A stretch of 64,000 nt of DNA from Planomicrobium soli (GTDB lineage Bacteria > Bacillota > Bacilli > Bacillales_A > Planococcaceae). A model generated the notes under the pieces. It had not been told where the DNA came from. It saw only the letters and a list, made by a program, of their open reading frames with translations, and did not search any database. Positions 17,538 through 26,347 of the stretch are shown in pieces. Both the position numbers and the translations under genes were made by a program. The first letter of the stretch is position 1; each line of letters begins with the position of its first letter. The stretch is taken from positions 1 through 64,000 of the forward strand of contig NZ_PYAT01000009.1 of the NCBI RefSeq assembly GCF_003014655.1. Reading direction: 5' to 3'.

Positions 17538-18511
17538 TAGTTATTCACCATTACTTCTGTAATTTGGTTCATAAGCGTTTTCGCTGATAATGGGCCGCCA
17601 TATAACCAAGTAGCGGGACCTAAATCATACGTGCGCCCTTCTTCCACAAACGCCAAGTTTTCCCAGACTTTATTGCCTTTTAATTGGTTTTCGTAAATGT
17701 TGTCTTCATCCGGCACCGTGTACAGGTAGTTGGCATCTTCATATTTCACTAAGCCTTCTACGTTGAATGTACTGGAGCCGAAAACCTCAAACTGGTCCGG
17801 TTGATGGACATTGTTCAAACCGATGCGCTCCAGGATGATCGAAGCCATGGAATTTGGCGTAAAGACGCGAATTTCCGGAGCTTGAGGCCCTGTATAAGCC
17901 AATGTCAAGATAACGTCTTTGGTCTTTAGATTAGCCGCTTCAATTTCTGCTGCTTTTTCTTCATAATCACTTTCCAAATCAGCCAGCACTTTATCGGCTT
18001 CCGCTGTTTTATCAACCGCTTTTGCAATTTCTTTAAATGTCGTTTCCATTTCTTGATAAAGATCGATGCTTTCATCTTCTGGGTATGGATTAAAAATAAC
18101 GGTTGGCGCTATTTTTTCAAGGTCCGCTAACATGGCGTCATGGCGGAAACTAACGCCGATGATTAAATCCGGCTCAAGAGCAGCAATCGCTTCCAAGTTG
18201 GGTTCTTGACGCCCGCCCACGTCAGCGACAGTATCATCTAATTGCGGTTCGATATTGACATAGTTTCCATACTCTTCGATATCAGCCATACCAGCTGGCT
18301 GAACCCCTACCGCTAACAAGTCTTCGGCATAAGTCCATTCAAGCGCAACGACTTTTTTAGCCGGCGCATCCAAAGTCACTTCTCCATTTGTTCCAGTAAT
18401 CGTAACCGGTTCTGCTGTTGTTTCTGTCGTTGCTGATTCTTCGCCTGCTGAGGAACATCCAGCAAGAACAAGCATTAACATAGCTACTAAAAATAGAATG
18501 CGTTGTTTCAT
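17537..18511 (-). CDS. Iron-siderophore-binding lipoprotein
   Basis: A 324-aa FecB/FhuD-type (helical-backbone) binding protein. It has a signal peptide with lipobox LAGC followed by SSAGEESATT. Family sequences are VVALEWTYAEDLLAVGVQPAGM, GGRQEPNLEAIAALEPDLIIG and a C-terminal TYDLGPATWLYGGPLSA. It is anchored on the outer face of the membrane and delivers a ferric siderophore to the fused permease. A Fur-like box sits 24 bases before the start codon. Confidence 0.94.
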   Translation of the reverse strand: MKQRILFLVAMLMLVLAGCSSAGEESATTETTAEPVTITGTNGEVTLDAPAKKVVALEWTYAEDLLAVGVQPAGMADIEEYGNYVNIEPQLDDTVADVGGRQEPNLEAIAALEPDLIIGVSFRHDAMLADLEKIAPTVIFNPYPEDESIDLYQEMETTFKEIAKAVDKTAEADKVLADLESDYEEKAAEIEAANLKTKDVILTLAYTGPQAPEIRVFTPNSMASIILERIGLNNVHQPDQFEVFGSSTFNVEGLVKYEDANYLYTVPDEDNIYENQLKGNKVWENLAFVEEGRTYDLGPATWLYGGPLSAKTLMNQITEVMVNN

Positions 18512-18534
18512 AATCTTTAACCCCCAAGGTTATT

Positions 18535-18549
18535 TGATAACGATTCTCA
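18535..18549. promoter_or_regulatory. Fur box 1 (binding-protein side)
   Basis: TGATAACGATTCTCA fits the Fur 7-1-7 consensus TGATAATNATTATCA with two mismatches. It lies just upstream of the binding-lipoprotein start. Confidence 0.75.
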
Positions 18550-18607
18550 ATACGTCTTCATTTTATTGTTATTTGTCACATTTGTAAAGGTTTTTGTCTA
18601 TCTATAG

Positions 18608-18622
18608 TGAAAATCGTTCTCA
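18608..18622. promoter_or_regulatory. Fur box 2 (ATPase side)
   Basis: TGAAAATCGTTCTCA is a Fur-like 7-1-7 element that would overlap the -35 region of a promoter with -10 TATAGT at about 18641. It would repress the ATPase-fhuF transcript under iron sufficiency. Confidence 0.7.
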
Positions 18623-18706
18623 CTTATTGCAAATTTATGATATAGTTAGCGTATTGAGAAAGCGTTTCAGTTACACAAACAGCGAAAGATGTGGAGGAAT
18701 TACACA

Positions 18707-19534
18707 ATGACGATGGCCGTCCAAACGAATGACCTGTCTATTGGGTATAACGAAGACCTACTATTTGAGAAATTGAACTTATCCATACCGCGCGGTGAAA
18801 TTTCAGTATTTGTTGGCAGCAATGGCTGCGGCAAATCCACACTTCTTCGCTCAATCGCGCGTTTACTTAAACCACAAGAAGGTTCGATTCTTTTAGAAGG
18901 CAAAGAAGTGCATCAAATGTCTTCGCGTGAAGTCGCGAAGACAATGGGCATCTTGCCGCAATCGCCAGTATCGCCTGAAGGCTTGACAGTCCACGATCTT
19001 GTAAAGCAGGGTCGATATCCGCATCAGTCATGGCTTAAGCGCTGGACAGAAGAAGACACGGAAAAAGTAGAAGCAGCGATGAAAGCGACACGTGTCGATG
19101 AATTTCGTGACAAACCGGTTGACGAATTATCCGGCGGCCAGCGCCAACGTGCCTGGATTGCCATGACACTTGCTCAAGATACTGACATCATTCTTCTGGA
19201 TGAACCGACCACTTATTTGGATATGACGCATCAAATTGAAATCCTTGATCTTTTATTCGAATTGAATGAAGTTCATGGCCGTACCATCATTATGGTGCTC
19301 CATGATTTGAACTTGGCCTCACGATATGCCCATAACATCATCGCCATCAAAGACGGTGCTGTATTCGGCCAAGGCACGCCGGAAGATGTCATTAACTGTG
19401 ATCTGGTCCGCGCCGTATTCGGCATGGAATGCCAAGTTTCTAAAGATCCGCTGTTTGGCACACCCCACTGTGTACCTTTTGGAAGAGGCCGTTGCATCGT
19501 CCCAGAACTCCGGAAAGCCAAACTTGGATCTTAA
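18707..19534 (+). CDS. Iron-siderophore ABC transporter ATPase
   Basis: A 275-aa FecE/FhuC-type ATPase with Walker A GSNGCGKSTLLR, Q-loop LPQSPVSPEGLTV, signature LSGGQRQRAWIAM, Walker B IILLDEPTTYLD and the switch His in VLHDLNLASRYA. The start ATG at 18707 is chosen because TGGAGGAAT lies before it; the upstream in-frame ATG at 18689 lies within that Shine-Dalgarno. It is divergent from the permease and binding-protein genes and followed after one base by fhuF. It powers siderophore import. Confidence 0.95.
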   Translation: MTMAVQTNDLSIGYNEDLLFEKLNLSIPRGEISVFVGSNGCGKSTLLRSIARLLKPQEGSILLEGKEVHQMSSREVAKTMGILPQSPVSPEGLTVHDLVKQGRYPHQSWLKRWTEEDTEKVEAAMKATRVDEFRDKPVDELSGGQRQRAWIAMTLAQDTDIILLDEPTTYLDMTHQIEILDLLFELNEVHGRTIIMVLHDLNLASRYAHNIIAIKDGAVFGQGTPEDVINCDLVRAVFGMECQVSKDPLFGTPHCVPFGRGRCIVPELRKAKLGS

Positions 19535-19535
19535 T

Positions 19536-20180
19536 ATGAAGGAATTAGAACTTTTTCAAGTGGCTGTGCAAGATGGCGCGACTGGGTTTATGACTGTCCA
19601 GGAAAGCATGGCCAGTCGAGCCGCCGACTTGTTCGCCGAAATCAGCCAAACAGTTGAAACGCCTAATAAAGCCGTAGCCTCGTCCATATTCATGCGGCGC
19701 TTCGGCTTTTTCGTTACCGCTCAGCTTTATTTACTGGCCCACGGAAAAATGTGGGACGGAGGGTTAAGCAACGTTCATATGGCAAAGAACGCTTCCGGAA
19801 TTTCCTTCGCTATTGACAAACGGTTTCTACGCGAGCGCCGGGATGGCGATTTGGAGACTGTAATAAAAGAATACGCATTGCCGGCCGTTGAAGCTTTTCA
19901 AAAGATCGGCCATGTCTCTAAACTCATTCTCTGGGAAAACATTTGGGGTTATGTTATCTGGATGTATGGATTGCAGGATTCCGCACAAGCAGAGCGTGAT
20001 GTAGAATTATTGATGGACACGGCCTTTTGGCAACCCGAAATGCGAAAATCGTTTTTCCGTCAATTTTTAGGTGGCCGTACATTTTCCGAAGCAAAGAGCA
20101 ATTATAAACGTATCACGTGCTGCTTACTGAAAGAAATGCCTGATACCGATAAATGCCCTTATTGCCCGATGAACAAATAG
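19536..20180 (+). CDS. FhuF-like ferric-siderophore reductase, copy 1
   Basis: A 214-aa protein. It ends with the FhuF-type cluster motif C-C-x10-C-x2-C (TCCLLKEMPDTDKCPYCP), which ligates a [2Fe-2S] centre. The rest is the IucA/IucC-FhuF-like helical domain with GFFVTAQLYLLAHGKMWDG and LILWENIWGYVIWMYG. The ATG at 19536 follows the ATPase stop by one base; AGCCAAACTTGGATC gives only a weak Shine-Dalgarno, so coupling is likely. It probably reduces Fe(III) on imported siderophores in the cytoplasm. Much upstream in-frame sequence belongs to the ATPase gene in another frame. Confidence 0.88.
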   Translation: MKELELFQVAVQDGATGFMTVQESMASRAADLFAEISQTVETPNKAVASSIFMRRFGFFVTAQLYLLAHGKMWDGGLSNVHMAKNASGISFAIDKRFLRERRDGDLETVIKEYALPAVEAFQKIGHVSKLILWENIWGYVIWMYGLQDSAQAERDVELLMDTAFWQPEMRKSFFRQFLGGRTFSEAKSNYKRITCCLLKEMPDTDKCPYCPMNK

Positions 20181-20181
20181 A

Positions 20182-20208
20182 CGCTCCGCAGCTGCGGAGC
20201 GTTTTTTT
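20182..20208 (+). terminator. Terminator of the ATPase-fhuF unit
   Basis: CGCTCCGCAG/CTGCGGAGCG is a perfect hairpin followed by seven T. Confidence 0.95.
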
Positions 20209-20271
20209 GTGGCGATGGAATCCGATTGAGCATCCATATATGGCTTACGCTCATCTACATGAATAACCTGC

Positions 20272-20643
20272 TCAAAGGCTGTTTTTCAAAAACTCCAGCC
20301 GGTTGCCGAACGGATCAGAAATGAAAAAGCGCTCGACTCCAGGAATACTGCCGTCATTTTTCACTTCCACTCCATTAGCTGCTAAGTGCTCTTGCATCAG
20401 CTCGAAACCACTTACTCCAAAAGCAGGATGCGCTTTTTTTGCAGGTATAAAAGGTTCTTCTATGCCGACATGCAGTTGATAACCCCCAAATTCAAACCAC
20501 ACGCCGCCTCTTCCCTGTAAGGAAACCGGTTTATCTACCTTTACCATTCCTAAGATGTTGCCGTAAAAATTTATAGCGGCTTGTTCACTATTTTTTGGCG
20601 CTGCTACTTGAATATGATCAATTTTTTCAATAAAAAAGCTCAT
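20272..20643 (-). CDS. VOC/glyoxalase-fold protein
   Basis: A 123-aa protein with a paired beta-alpha-beta-beta-beta fold: IEKIDHIQVAAPKNSEQAAINFY near the start and ERFFISDPFGNRLEFLKN at the end. Candidate metal ligands are the His in IDHIQV, the His in YQLHVGI and the Glu in RLEFL. The family includes fosfomycin-resistance, dioxygenase and glyoxalase enzymes; no specific role can be assigned. AAGGGGTG precedes the ATG. It is a single gene set between the two fhuF copies but on the opposite strand. Confidence 0.85.
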   Translation of the reverse strand: MSFFIEKIDHIQVAAPKNSEQAAINFYGNILGMVKVDKPVSLQGRGGVWFEFGGYQLHVGIEEPFIPAKKAHPAFGVSGFELMQEHLAANGVEVKNDGSIPGVERFFISDPFGNRLEFLKNSL

Positions 20644-20715
20644 TTCCACACCCCTTTTCTTTATAGCTTACTTGCCTTTCGCCATTAAGAAAAGTCGATC
20701 GTTTTTATTAATATC

Positions 20716-20764
20716 GATAAGATTTCCTTATCACTTTGCAAATCTTTATTCTTTCCCGTAGCAT
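20716..20764 (+). promoter_or_regulatory. Promoter with upstream palindrome before fhuF copy 2
   Basis: TTGCAA (20736-20741), 17 bases, TAGCAT (20759-20764) make a fair sigma-A promoter. Immediately upstream of the -35, GATAAG-5-CTTATC (20716-20732) is a perfect inverted repeat. It does not match the Fur 7-1-7 pattern well, and its position would suit an activator or a different repressor. Confidence 0.5.
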
Positions 20765-20786
20765 GAAGTAAAAAAGGGGATTTTCA

Positions 20787-21467
20787 ATGGCCTTTCCTAA
20801 TCAGCTTACCTATACGCTTGCTGCTCATTCTGTTGTAGTGGACCGGATACCGCGTCAACCGTTGTCGCAGGATTTAAGACCCATGATTGACGAAATCAAG
20901 CGATGGAGCGGTGCCCAAAACGACGGAGTAGCTGTCTCTTACTTTTTTCGGCAATATGCGCTATTTGTTTCTGCGCAATTTGATCTCATCACGAATCACA
21001 ATAGCTATATCGCTTGTTCCTGGCAAAATCTCCAGTTTGACCGTGTTCTCAATTATGGCTATAACTTGCTGCAGACACATGTAGACTCGCGCTACTTCTC
21101 GACCATCCTTCCTGAAAAGCGCTTTGACGCTATCCATTTTGTATTGCATCAGCAAACTGCTGAGTTTATCACTGAATTCCGTAAGCTTGTCAAGATTTCA
21201 CCGATTACGTTATGGGAAAACATTCTTGGTTCAGTCCTTTGGTTTTATGCGAGCCTCGAAAAGCGCAATCCTCGAAGAGCCGCCGAAGACATGGAGTGGT
21301 TGCTCGAGTCTGCTAACTGGCAACCGATCCGAACATCTTATATGCAAAAGTTGGTCGGCTCCCAACCGCTCGAACGTGCCATATCAAGTCCGCTCCGAAA
21401 AACATGCTGCTTGTACAAAGAATTGCCTCGGTTTGCGACATGTACATTTTGCCCTCAACCTAAATAA
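20787..21467 (+). CDS. FhuF-like ferric-siderophore reductase, copy 2
   Basis: A 226-aa protein and second member of the FhuF-type family. The C-terminal motif TCCLYKELPRFATCTFCP again has C-C-x10-C-x2-C. The body (YFFRQYALFVSAQFDLI, TLWENILGSVLWFYAS) parallels copy 1 but identity is limited outside the motif, so it is an old paralogue. AAAAAGGGG lies before the ATG. It is a single-gene unit with its own promoter and terminator. It may act on a different siderophore from copy 1. Confidence 0.85.
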   Translation: MAFPNQLTYTLAAHSVVVDRIPRQPLSQDLRPMIDEIKRWSGAQNDGVAVSYFFRQYALFVSAQFDLITNHNSYIACSWQNLQFDRVLNYGYNLLQTHVDSRYFSTILPEKRFDAIHFVLHQQTAEFITEFRKLVKISPITLWENILGSVLWFYASLEKRNPRRAAEDMEWLLESANWQPIRTSYMQKLVGSQPLERAISSPLRKTCCLYKELPRFATCTFCPQPK

Positions 21468-21497
21468 AACCGCCTCAGCTTTATGCTGAGGCGGTTT
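21467..21497. terminator. Bidirectional terminator, fhuF2 / baeRF gene
   Basis: AACCGCCTCAGC/GCTGAGGCGGTT with loop TTTAT, A-rich on the left and T-rich on the right. Confidence 0.93.
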
Positions 21498-21500
21498 TAT

Positions 21501-22379
21501 TTAGGTCAAATTCTCAAACACTTCATGGAGAATCTGGCTTGGAGAACTGTTAATTAAGTTTTTAGTCAAGCAGCTCGCGGGTTTTTTCGGCAACACTTTG
21601 GCAAATGTTTTAGCATGTTCAGCTTCTCCGACCACATGAATTTCATCCCATTTTCGCTCGTTTTTCAGCTTTTCTATTTTACTTCCCACTTCTTTATAAA
21701 AGCGCTCAAGGTTCTCTTTGAGTCTATGATCCAATTCATCGACAGGGCTTCCTCCGCCGCTTCCGCCAATGACCGGGCTATTGCCTCCAGCTGCACCGCC
21801 ACCAACTGATCCCGCTCCTGACGCACCGGCTCTTCCCTGAACTCGGCTGGAACCACGGACACCTTTCTGTTCCGTCCATACTTCCAGTCCAGCATCGAAT
21901 TCGTAGAAAAACTCTTCATTGATAATCCCCATAGATGTATCAATTACACGGATTCCTTTAGAGCTAGGCAAGACTATCCCTGCATAAGGATAGGCCTTAT
22001 ACATATAGCGCAATTCATCAAGCACCGGTTTTGTCTCCCAATGGAAGCTTGTTTTCACCGGTACCTGGACATAATGGACAAACCACAGGTCTTGATGCGG
22101 CGATGCAAAAATAATAACGCCTTTATGCAAGTCGTTCTGGTGATCCAGAATTTCACGTTCTACTTTTTTCTTCAGCTTTTTATAGGTATTTATTTCTTTC
22201 TCGTCTTGAGACGCCGTTAAGTATTCATCTAAACGCTTAAGGCCGTTTTTAAGATGGATTCTCCAAGCACCGTTTTGGGCTTCTAAGTCTGCTGGGTTGG
22301 TATTTAAGTAAACGCTCAAAACACACCGGTCTTCACAGGTAAAATTCTTTAATTCTTGGATTTCGTTATACAAGATCAT
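21501..22379 (-). CDS. Bacterial aeRF1-like (baeRF/VLRF) protein
   Basis: A 292-aa protein resembling the bacterial relatives of archaeal/eukaryotic release factor 1. It starts with CVLSVYLNTNPAD, has KGVIIFASPHQDLWFVHYV and ELRYMYKAYPYAGIVLPSSKGIRVID in the middle, and ends with WDEIHVVGEAEHAKTFAKVLP. Residues about 180-217 are a low-complexity Gly/Ser/Ala loop at the place where a catalytic GGQ loop sits in aeRF1; no GGQ is present. The start is moved to the Met at 22379 because AAGGAGG lies 11 bases before it, inside the longer frame. A ribosome-rescue role is inferred from the fold only. Confidence 0.75.
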   Translation of the reverse strand: MILYNEIQELKNFTCEDRCVLSVYLNTNPADLEAQNGAWRIHLKNGLKRLDEYLTASQDEKEINTYKKLKKKVEREILDHQNDLHKGVIIFASPHQDLWFVHYVQVPVKTSFHWETKPVLDELRYMYKAYPYAGIVLPSSKGIRVIDTSMGIINEEFFYEFDAGLEVWTEQKGVRGSSRVQGRAGASGAGSVGGGAAGGNSPVIGGSGGGSPVDELDHRLKENLERFYKEVGSKIEKLKNERKWDEIHVVGEAEHAKTFAKVLPKKPASCLTKNLINSSPSQILHEVFENLT

Positions 22380-22539
22380 GCAATCATCATCCTCCTTAAA
22401 TTCCATCCTTGTTATACTGAATACCCCAAGACTATTCCCGTAAACGAGAAAGCACTTTCTTTTTGAACAATCTGACGTTTAAAAGAATTTCTAGGTGGTA
22501 AACAAGAAATGCAAGAAACTAAAAGGAGTGAGTAAAGAA

Positions 22540-22848
22540 ATGGAAAACGTTGATAAAAAAGTAGAAGAAAAATTACGCACATTTGACGACGAAAAGAAAG
22601 AAGAAATTCTGGCCAATTTCAATCACTTCAAACAGTACTTGAGCGGGAAAGTTGAAATCGGTGAAAAAATGGGTTTAAGCGAAGAACGATTAGCGCAGAT
22701 CACTCAAAAAGTAGCTGATTACTTAGCAAAACACGAAGAACCGAAAAACCGCGAGGAATATCTATTACAGGAATTGTGGAAAGTCGGGGACAAAGAAGAA
22801 CAGCACATGATGGCACACATGCTTTTAAAATTAGTTAAACAAGAATAA
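22540..22848 (+). CDS. DUF3243 protein (YmfJ-like)
   Basis: A 102-aa protein, largely alpha-helical and charged. It contains the DUF3243 pattern: NFNHFKQYLSGKVEIGEKMGLSEERL, then DYLAKHEEPKNREEYLLQELWKVGDKEEQHMMAHML. AAAAGGAG lies 11 bases before the ATG at 22540; a GTG 45 bases upstream lacks a Shine-Dalgarno. The family is widespread in Bacilli and has no known function. Confidence 0.88.
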   Translation: MENVDKKVEEKLRTFDDEKKEEILANFNHFKQYLSGKVEIGEKMGLSEERLAQITQKVADYLAKHEEPKNREEYLLQELWKVGDKEEQHMMAHMLLKLVKQE

Positions 22849-22853
22849 ACAAA

Positions 22854-22884
22854 ACGGCCTTCCTTAAAAGGAAGGCCGTTTTTC
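22854..22884. terminator. Bidirectional terminator, DUF3243 / MFS gene
   Basis: AACGGCCTTCC/GGAAGGCCGTT is a perfect hairpin with a T-run. The MFS stop codon lies inside it. Confidence 0.95.
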
Positions 22885-24132
22885 AAATAGGTTAAACATT
22901 AACAGGTAGACAAATCCGCTGGCAATTGCCAGTATTCCTAAAATGGCAAACGTCCACCCAAAGCCAAACCAGGCAGTCATCGGTATTGATATCGGTGCAA
23001 TCATGCGCCCAATCGTATAGCGCATACTGGCAGCCGCATAGTACTGCCCCCGCATGTCTTCAGGCGCAAGCTTTGATATGAAGCTTTGCTGCAATCCCAC
23101 TATCATCAACTCAGCAAACGTAAAAATCCCCATGGCCACAACCATAATCCAAAAAAGCGTAGTTAACGGGAAGATCCACATTGCGACACCGTAAAGAACC
23201 GCTGCCATGAAAAACACTGATTTTTCCTTGAACTTTGTCATCCACCTTGTAACAATTACTGTAAAAAGTGCCACTAACAAACCGTTTTCAGCAAGCAAGA
23301 ACCCGAATGACGTCTCTCCTGTGACTCTCCACTGCCAATCAAATAGCGAAGCCACCGTTTGAACATCAATGAATTCTTCTAAATATATTGGAATGAGCAA
23401 GTCCAATTGCATAAATGTCTGTGCCCCAAGAATTCCCGCAATGATGAATAATAAAAATAAACGGTCCTTAAATATTAAGCCATATTCATGAAATTGTTTT
23501 TTTACTGCAGAAATCCAATTTGGTGAAGTTTCGTTTCCCCACTTCTCCATAGTCTCCTGTGCCAACGTTTCATTTGTATAAAACCTCATTACCAACCCAA
23601 GCACCATGGAAATAAGAGCCACCCCAAGCAGCAACTCAAATCGGAAAGAGAAAAATAGCACTGCTCCGGCAAGCGGCCCGATAACCACAGCTATATTTAA
23701 GGTCGTATAAAAAATAGCAAATACATCGCTTCGGTATTTTTCTGGTATTACATCAGCTATCATGGCCTGACTAGCCGGCCAATAAAGAGAACTGCACATC
23801 CCGACAATTGTAAAAGCAGTAAATCCGAGCATCGGTGATTCAAGCCACGGCGAATTGGCAAAAGCGAACAAGAGAAATGCTATTCCTTGTCCAATCGACG
23901 CCACCATCAGCATTTGCCTGCGTCCATAGCGGTCTGCGCAATAACCGCCGACTAAATTGGCTGCCACCGAAAAAACTTGTGAGACAATAAGCAAAAAGCC
24001 TGCCATTCCTTTTCCGAATTCTTGGGCAAAGTAAATCGCCAAAAACGGAAATACCATCCAATAACTAGTATTCATAAAAAATTCGCCTATAAGGCGAACT
24101 TTCAAACTTCGATCCCAATCCTTGATCTTCAT
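22864..24132 (-). CDS. MFS transporter
   Basis: A 422-aa protein with about 12 hydrophobic helices and the loop 2-3 signature GGYCADRYGRRQMLM. A large central loop (about 190-215) contains KWGNETSPNWISAVKKQF. Family members of this shape are drug or small-molecule/H+ antiporters. The substrate is not evident. It lies 50 bases downstream of the helicase gene on the same strand and could be cotranscribed. Confidence 0.9.
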   Translation of the reverse strand: MKIKDWDRSLKVRLIGEFFMNTSYWMVFPFLAIYFAQEFGKGMAGFLLIVSQVFSVAANLVGGYCADRYGRRQMLMVASIGQGIAFLLFAFANSPWLESPMLGFTAFTIVGMCSSLYWPASQAMIADVIPEKYRSDVFAIFYTTLNIAVVIGPLAGAVLFFSFRFELLLGVALISMVLGLVMRFYTNETLAQETMEKWGNETSPNWISAVKKQFHEYGLIFKDRLFLLFIIAGILGAQTFMQLDLLIPIYLEEFIDVQTVASLFDWQWRVTGETSFGFLLAENGLLVALFTVIVTRWMTKFKEKSVFFMAAVLYGVAMWIFPLTTLFWIMVVAMGIFTFAELMIVGLQQSFISKLAPEDMRGQYYAAASMRYTIGRMIAPISIPMTAWFGFGWTFAILGILAIASGFVYLLMFNLFEKRPSF

Positions 24133-24182
24133 AAGTTTTCCTCGCGTTCTCTAAACTTCTCCAAGCCCCTCAGCCTGTTTGC

Positions 24183-26309
24183 TTAATAAATCAATTCCAG
24201 CAGTTTGTAGCTCAAACATATATCGATCATCAGCTCTTTGCGTTCTTTCGCAAATTGAACTACTATTCGCTCGTGATCACGGCCAATAATCTTTCCTGCC
24301 CCAAAAACTCGATGGCGGACTTTAACGCCTTCCACTAGCACATCGGCTTTTTGCACCGCATTCGGATTGTCCGGAACTTTCACATTGACCGGTTTTGACG
24401 GAACAGCCGGTTGTTTTTGGACTGCCTGTTTAACCGGCACCACAATATCCCGTACTTCGTTCATAAAACGGGATTCATTGCCATAGCTGATCAACTCCAA
24501 ATGGTTTTTGGCGCGCGTCATGCCGACATAAAACAATCGGCGTGCTTCTTCCAACAAATCCGGTTGTTCCGCATCCTCTTCTGTCGGGATGACACCTTCT
24601 ACCAGATCGATCATATAAACCCGATCGAATTCCAAACCTTTTGAGCTATGGAACGTCGACAGTGTCAGCATATCGTCTGTTTTTTCGGTCTTAGCTTGTT
24701 GTGTCACTTGTTCAAGTTCTTTTAAACGCTTAGCAAATTCTGTCATGGAAGCTAGCGGCTCCGCAATTTGTTCGAGTGTAACTAAAATCTGAGCCAAGTA
24801 ATCCATCCGCATCCCGAACTTTTCAGCGCGGCTTGAAAGCATTTGGTCATAGCCAAGATCTCCTCGAATAGTCCGTATAACTTTTAGCGGCTTCATTGTT
24901 TTTAAAGATTCAAACCACTTTTTCTGTTCCCCTAAGATCTTAATCTGATATTCCTTTAAAGTGATATTAAGGTTGATTTCATCAAATGCGTTTTTATCGG
25001 TCGGCTTCATGCGGCTCAGCAATTTTAATTGCGAACCCGACCAGTAAGCATTGGTTTTTGAAGCAATTTTCGCGTAAATGTCCAGGCGCTCCGGCTTTAA
25101 GCTAAAGCGCATAAAATTCAGCATATCTTCCACGATCCAATGGGAGAAAAAACGGTTGTCCGCATCTTTCATATAGAACGGGATGCCGAGGCGATCCAGT
25201 TCGCTCATCAGCAACGTCGACGAAGAATTATTACGGTAAAGGATAGCGACATCGCCGAAACTCTGCAACTTCTGCAATTCCTTTCTCAGGTATTTCAATT
25301 GGTCTTCTTCAGAAGCAAGTTTTTTTAAGACAATTGGAGTGCCCTCTTCCTGCTTTGTGTGCATATTTTTATCGTGCCGCTTTTTATTGGACTTGATAAA
25401 GACATTTGCCGCATCAACTATATTTTTAGATGAACGGTAGTTCCGCTCCATTTTCATGATGTATGCAGTGGGATACACATCTTTGAACTTCAGTAAATAA
25501 GTCGGCTCTGCTGCACGCCATGTGTATATCGACTGGTCGTCATCTGCCACTACACATAAATTGTTATGCTGTGCTACCAGTTTTTCTACGATGGCATGCT
25601 GAATCAATGATGTATCCTGGCTTTCGTCGGTCATCACGTAGTCCCAGCGCGCTTGATATTTTGCCAGAAGCAACGCATCCCTTTCCAATGCTTCATTGGC
25701 AAGCGTCAGCATATCATCAAAATCAACTAACCTTACGTCATAGTTCTCCTTAAATGCTTCGTATGTTCTAAAAATTTCCACAGCACCTGGAAAAGGGCCT
25801 TCAAGTTTGCTCCATTTGGTTCTCGGCATCATTTTATTTTTTACAAAGCTGATAAAAGACGTTAATTCATCCAACTGGTCTTCCGTAATTGGTTCATCGT
25901 TCTCCGTCTGGTACATTTCGCGCAACAATCGTTTTTTGTGAAGGCCGTTTGTTTCACTGCCTTCTATCATCACGTAGCGTGAGCCTGCAAAGTACTCGCG
26001 TGTAATTTCAAAAGCCAAACTATGAATTGTCGAAAAATCGACAGGTGCTTGCCTTGGAAAAAAGCGCTTGTAACGCTCAAGCATGTCGACGGCAGATGCT
26101 TTGCTGAACGTAATTGCTTTGATTCGCTGCGGAGCGACTCCCTTTTCTTCAATTAAATAGCCGATGCGCATAATCATCGTTGTTGTTTTTCCAGAACCAG
26201 GGCATGCCAGAAGCAGCAATGGCCCTTCTGTGCGTTCTACTGCTTTTCGTTGGATTTTGTTCAATTGGACCCCGAGCTCCTGCTGTTTGCGTTCAAAAAA
26301 TTGGCTCAT
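24183..26309 (-). CDS. UvrD/PcrA-like superfamily 1 helicase
   Basis: A 708-aa SF1A 3'-5' DNA helicase. Motif I is ACPGSGKTTT (about 36), motif II FDDML/TDESQDTS, motif III VADDDQSIYTWR, motif IV MERNYRSSKNIV, motif V TFHSSKGLEFDRVYMID and motif VI RRLFYVGMTRAKNHL. The C-terminal KVRHRVFGAGKIIGRD resembles the Tudor-like tail by which PcrA binds RNA polymerase. It is shorter than PcrA and lacks the pcrA-ligA context, so it is more likely a YjcD-type paralogue. It acts in DNA repair or transcription-replication conflict (family inference). Confidence 0.92.
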   Translation of the reverse strand: MSQFFERKQQELGVQLNKIQRKAVERTEGPLLLLACPGSGKTTTMIMRIGYLIEEKGVAPQRIKAITFSKASAVDMLERYKRFFPRQAPVDFSTIHSLAFEITREYFAGSRYVMIEGSETNGLHKKRLLREMYQTENDEPITEDQLDELTSFISFVKNKMMPRTKWSKLEGPFPGAVEIFRTYEAFKENYDVRLVDFDDMLTLANEALERDALLLAKYQARWDYVMTDESQDTSLIQHAIVEKLVAQHNNLCVVADDDQSIYTWRAAEPTYLLKFKDVYPTAYIMKMERNYRSSKNIVDAANVFIKSNKKRHDKNMHTKQEEGTPIVLKKLASEEDQLKYLRKELQKLQSFGDVAILYRNNSSSTLLMSELDRLGIPFYMKDADNRFFSHWIVEDMLNFMRFSLKPERLDIYAKIASKTNAYWSGSQLKLLSRMKPTDKNAFDEINLNITLKEYQIKILGEQKKWFESLKTMKPLKVIRTIRGDLGYDQMLSSRAEKFGMRMDYLAQILVTLEQIAEPLASMTEFAKRLKELEQVTQQAKTEKTDDMLTLSTFHSSKGLEFDRVYMIDLVEGVIPTEEDAEQPDLLEEARRLFYVGMTRAKNHLELISYGNESRFMNEVRDIVVPVKQAVQKQPAVPSKPVNVKVPDNPNAVQKADVLVEGVKVRHRVFGAGKIIGRDHERIVVQFAKERKELMIDICLSYKLLELIY

Positions 26310-26347
26310 TTGATCTTCCTCCGGTTTTAAGTCCTTTTATTTTAACA

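Noticed and set aside
20716-20732. Fur box for fhuF copy 2.
   Set aside because: The inverted repeat has six-base arms with a five-base centre and fits the Fur 7-1-7 pattern poorly.
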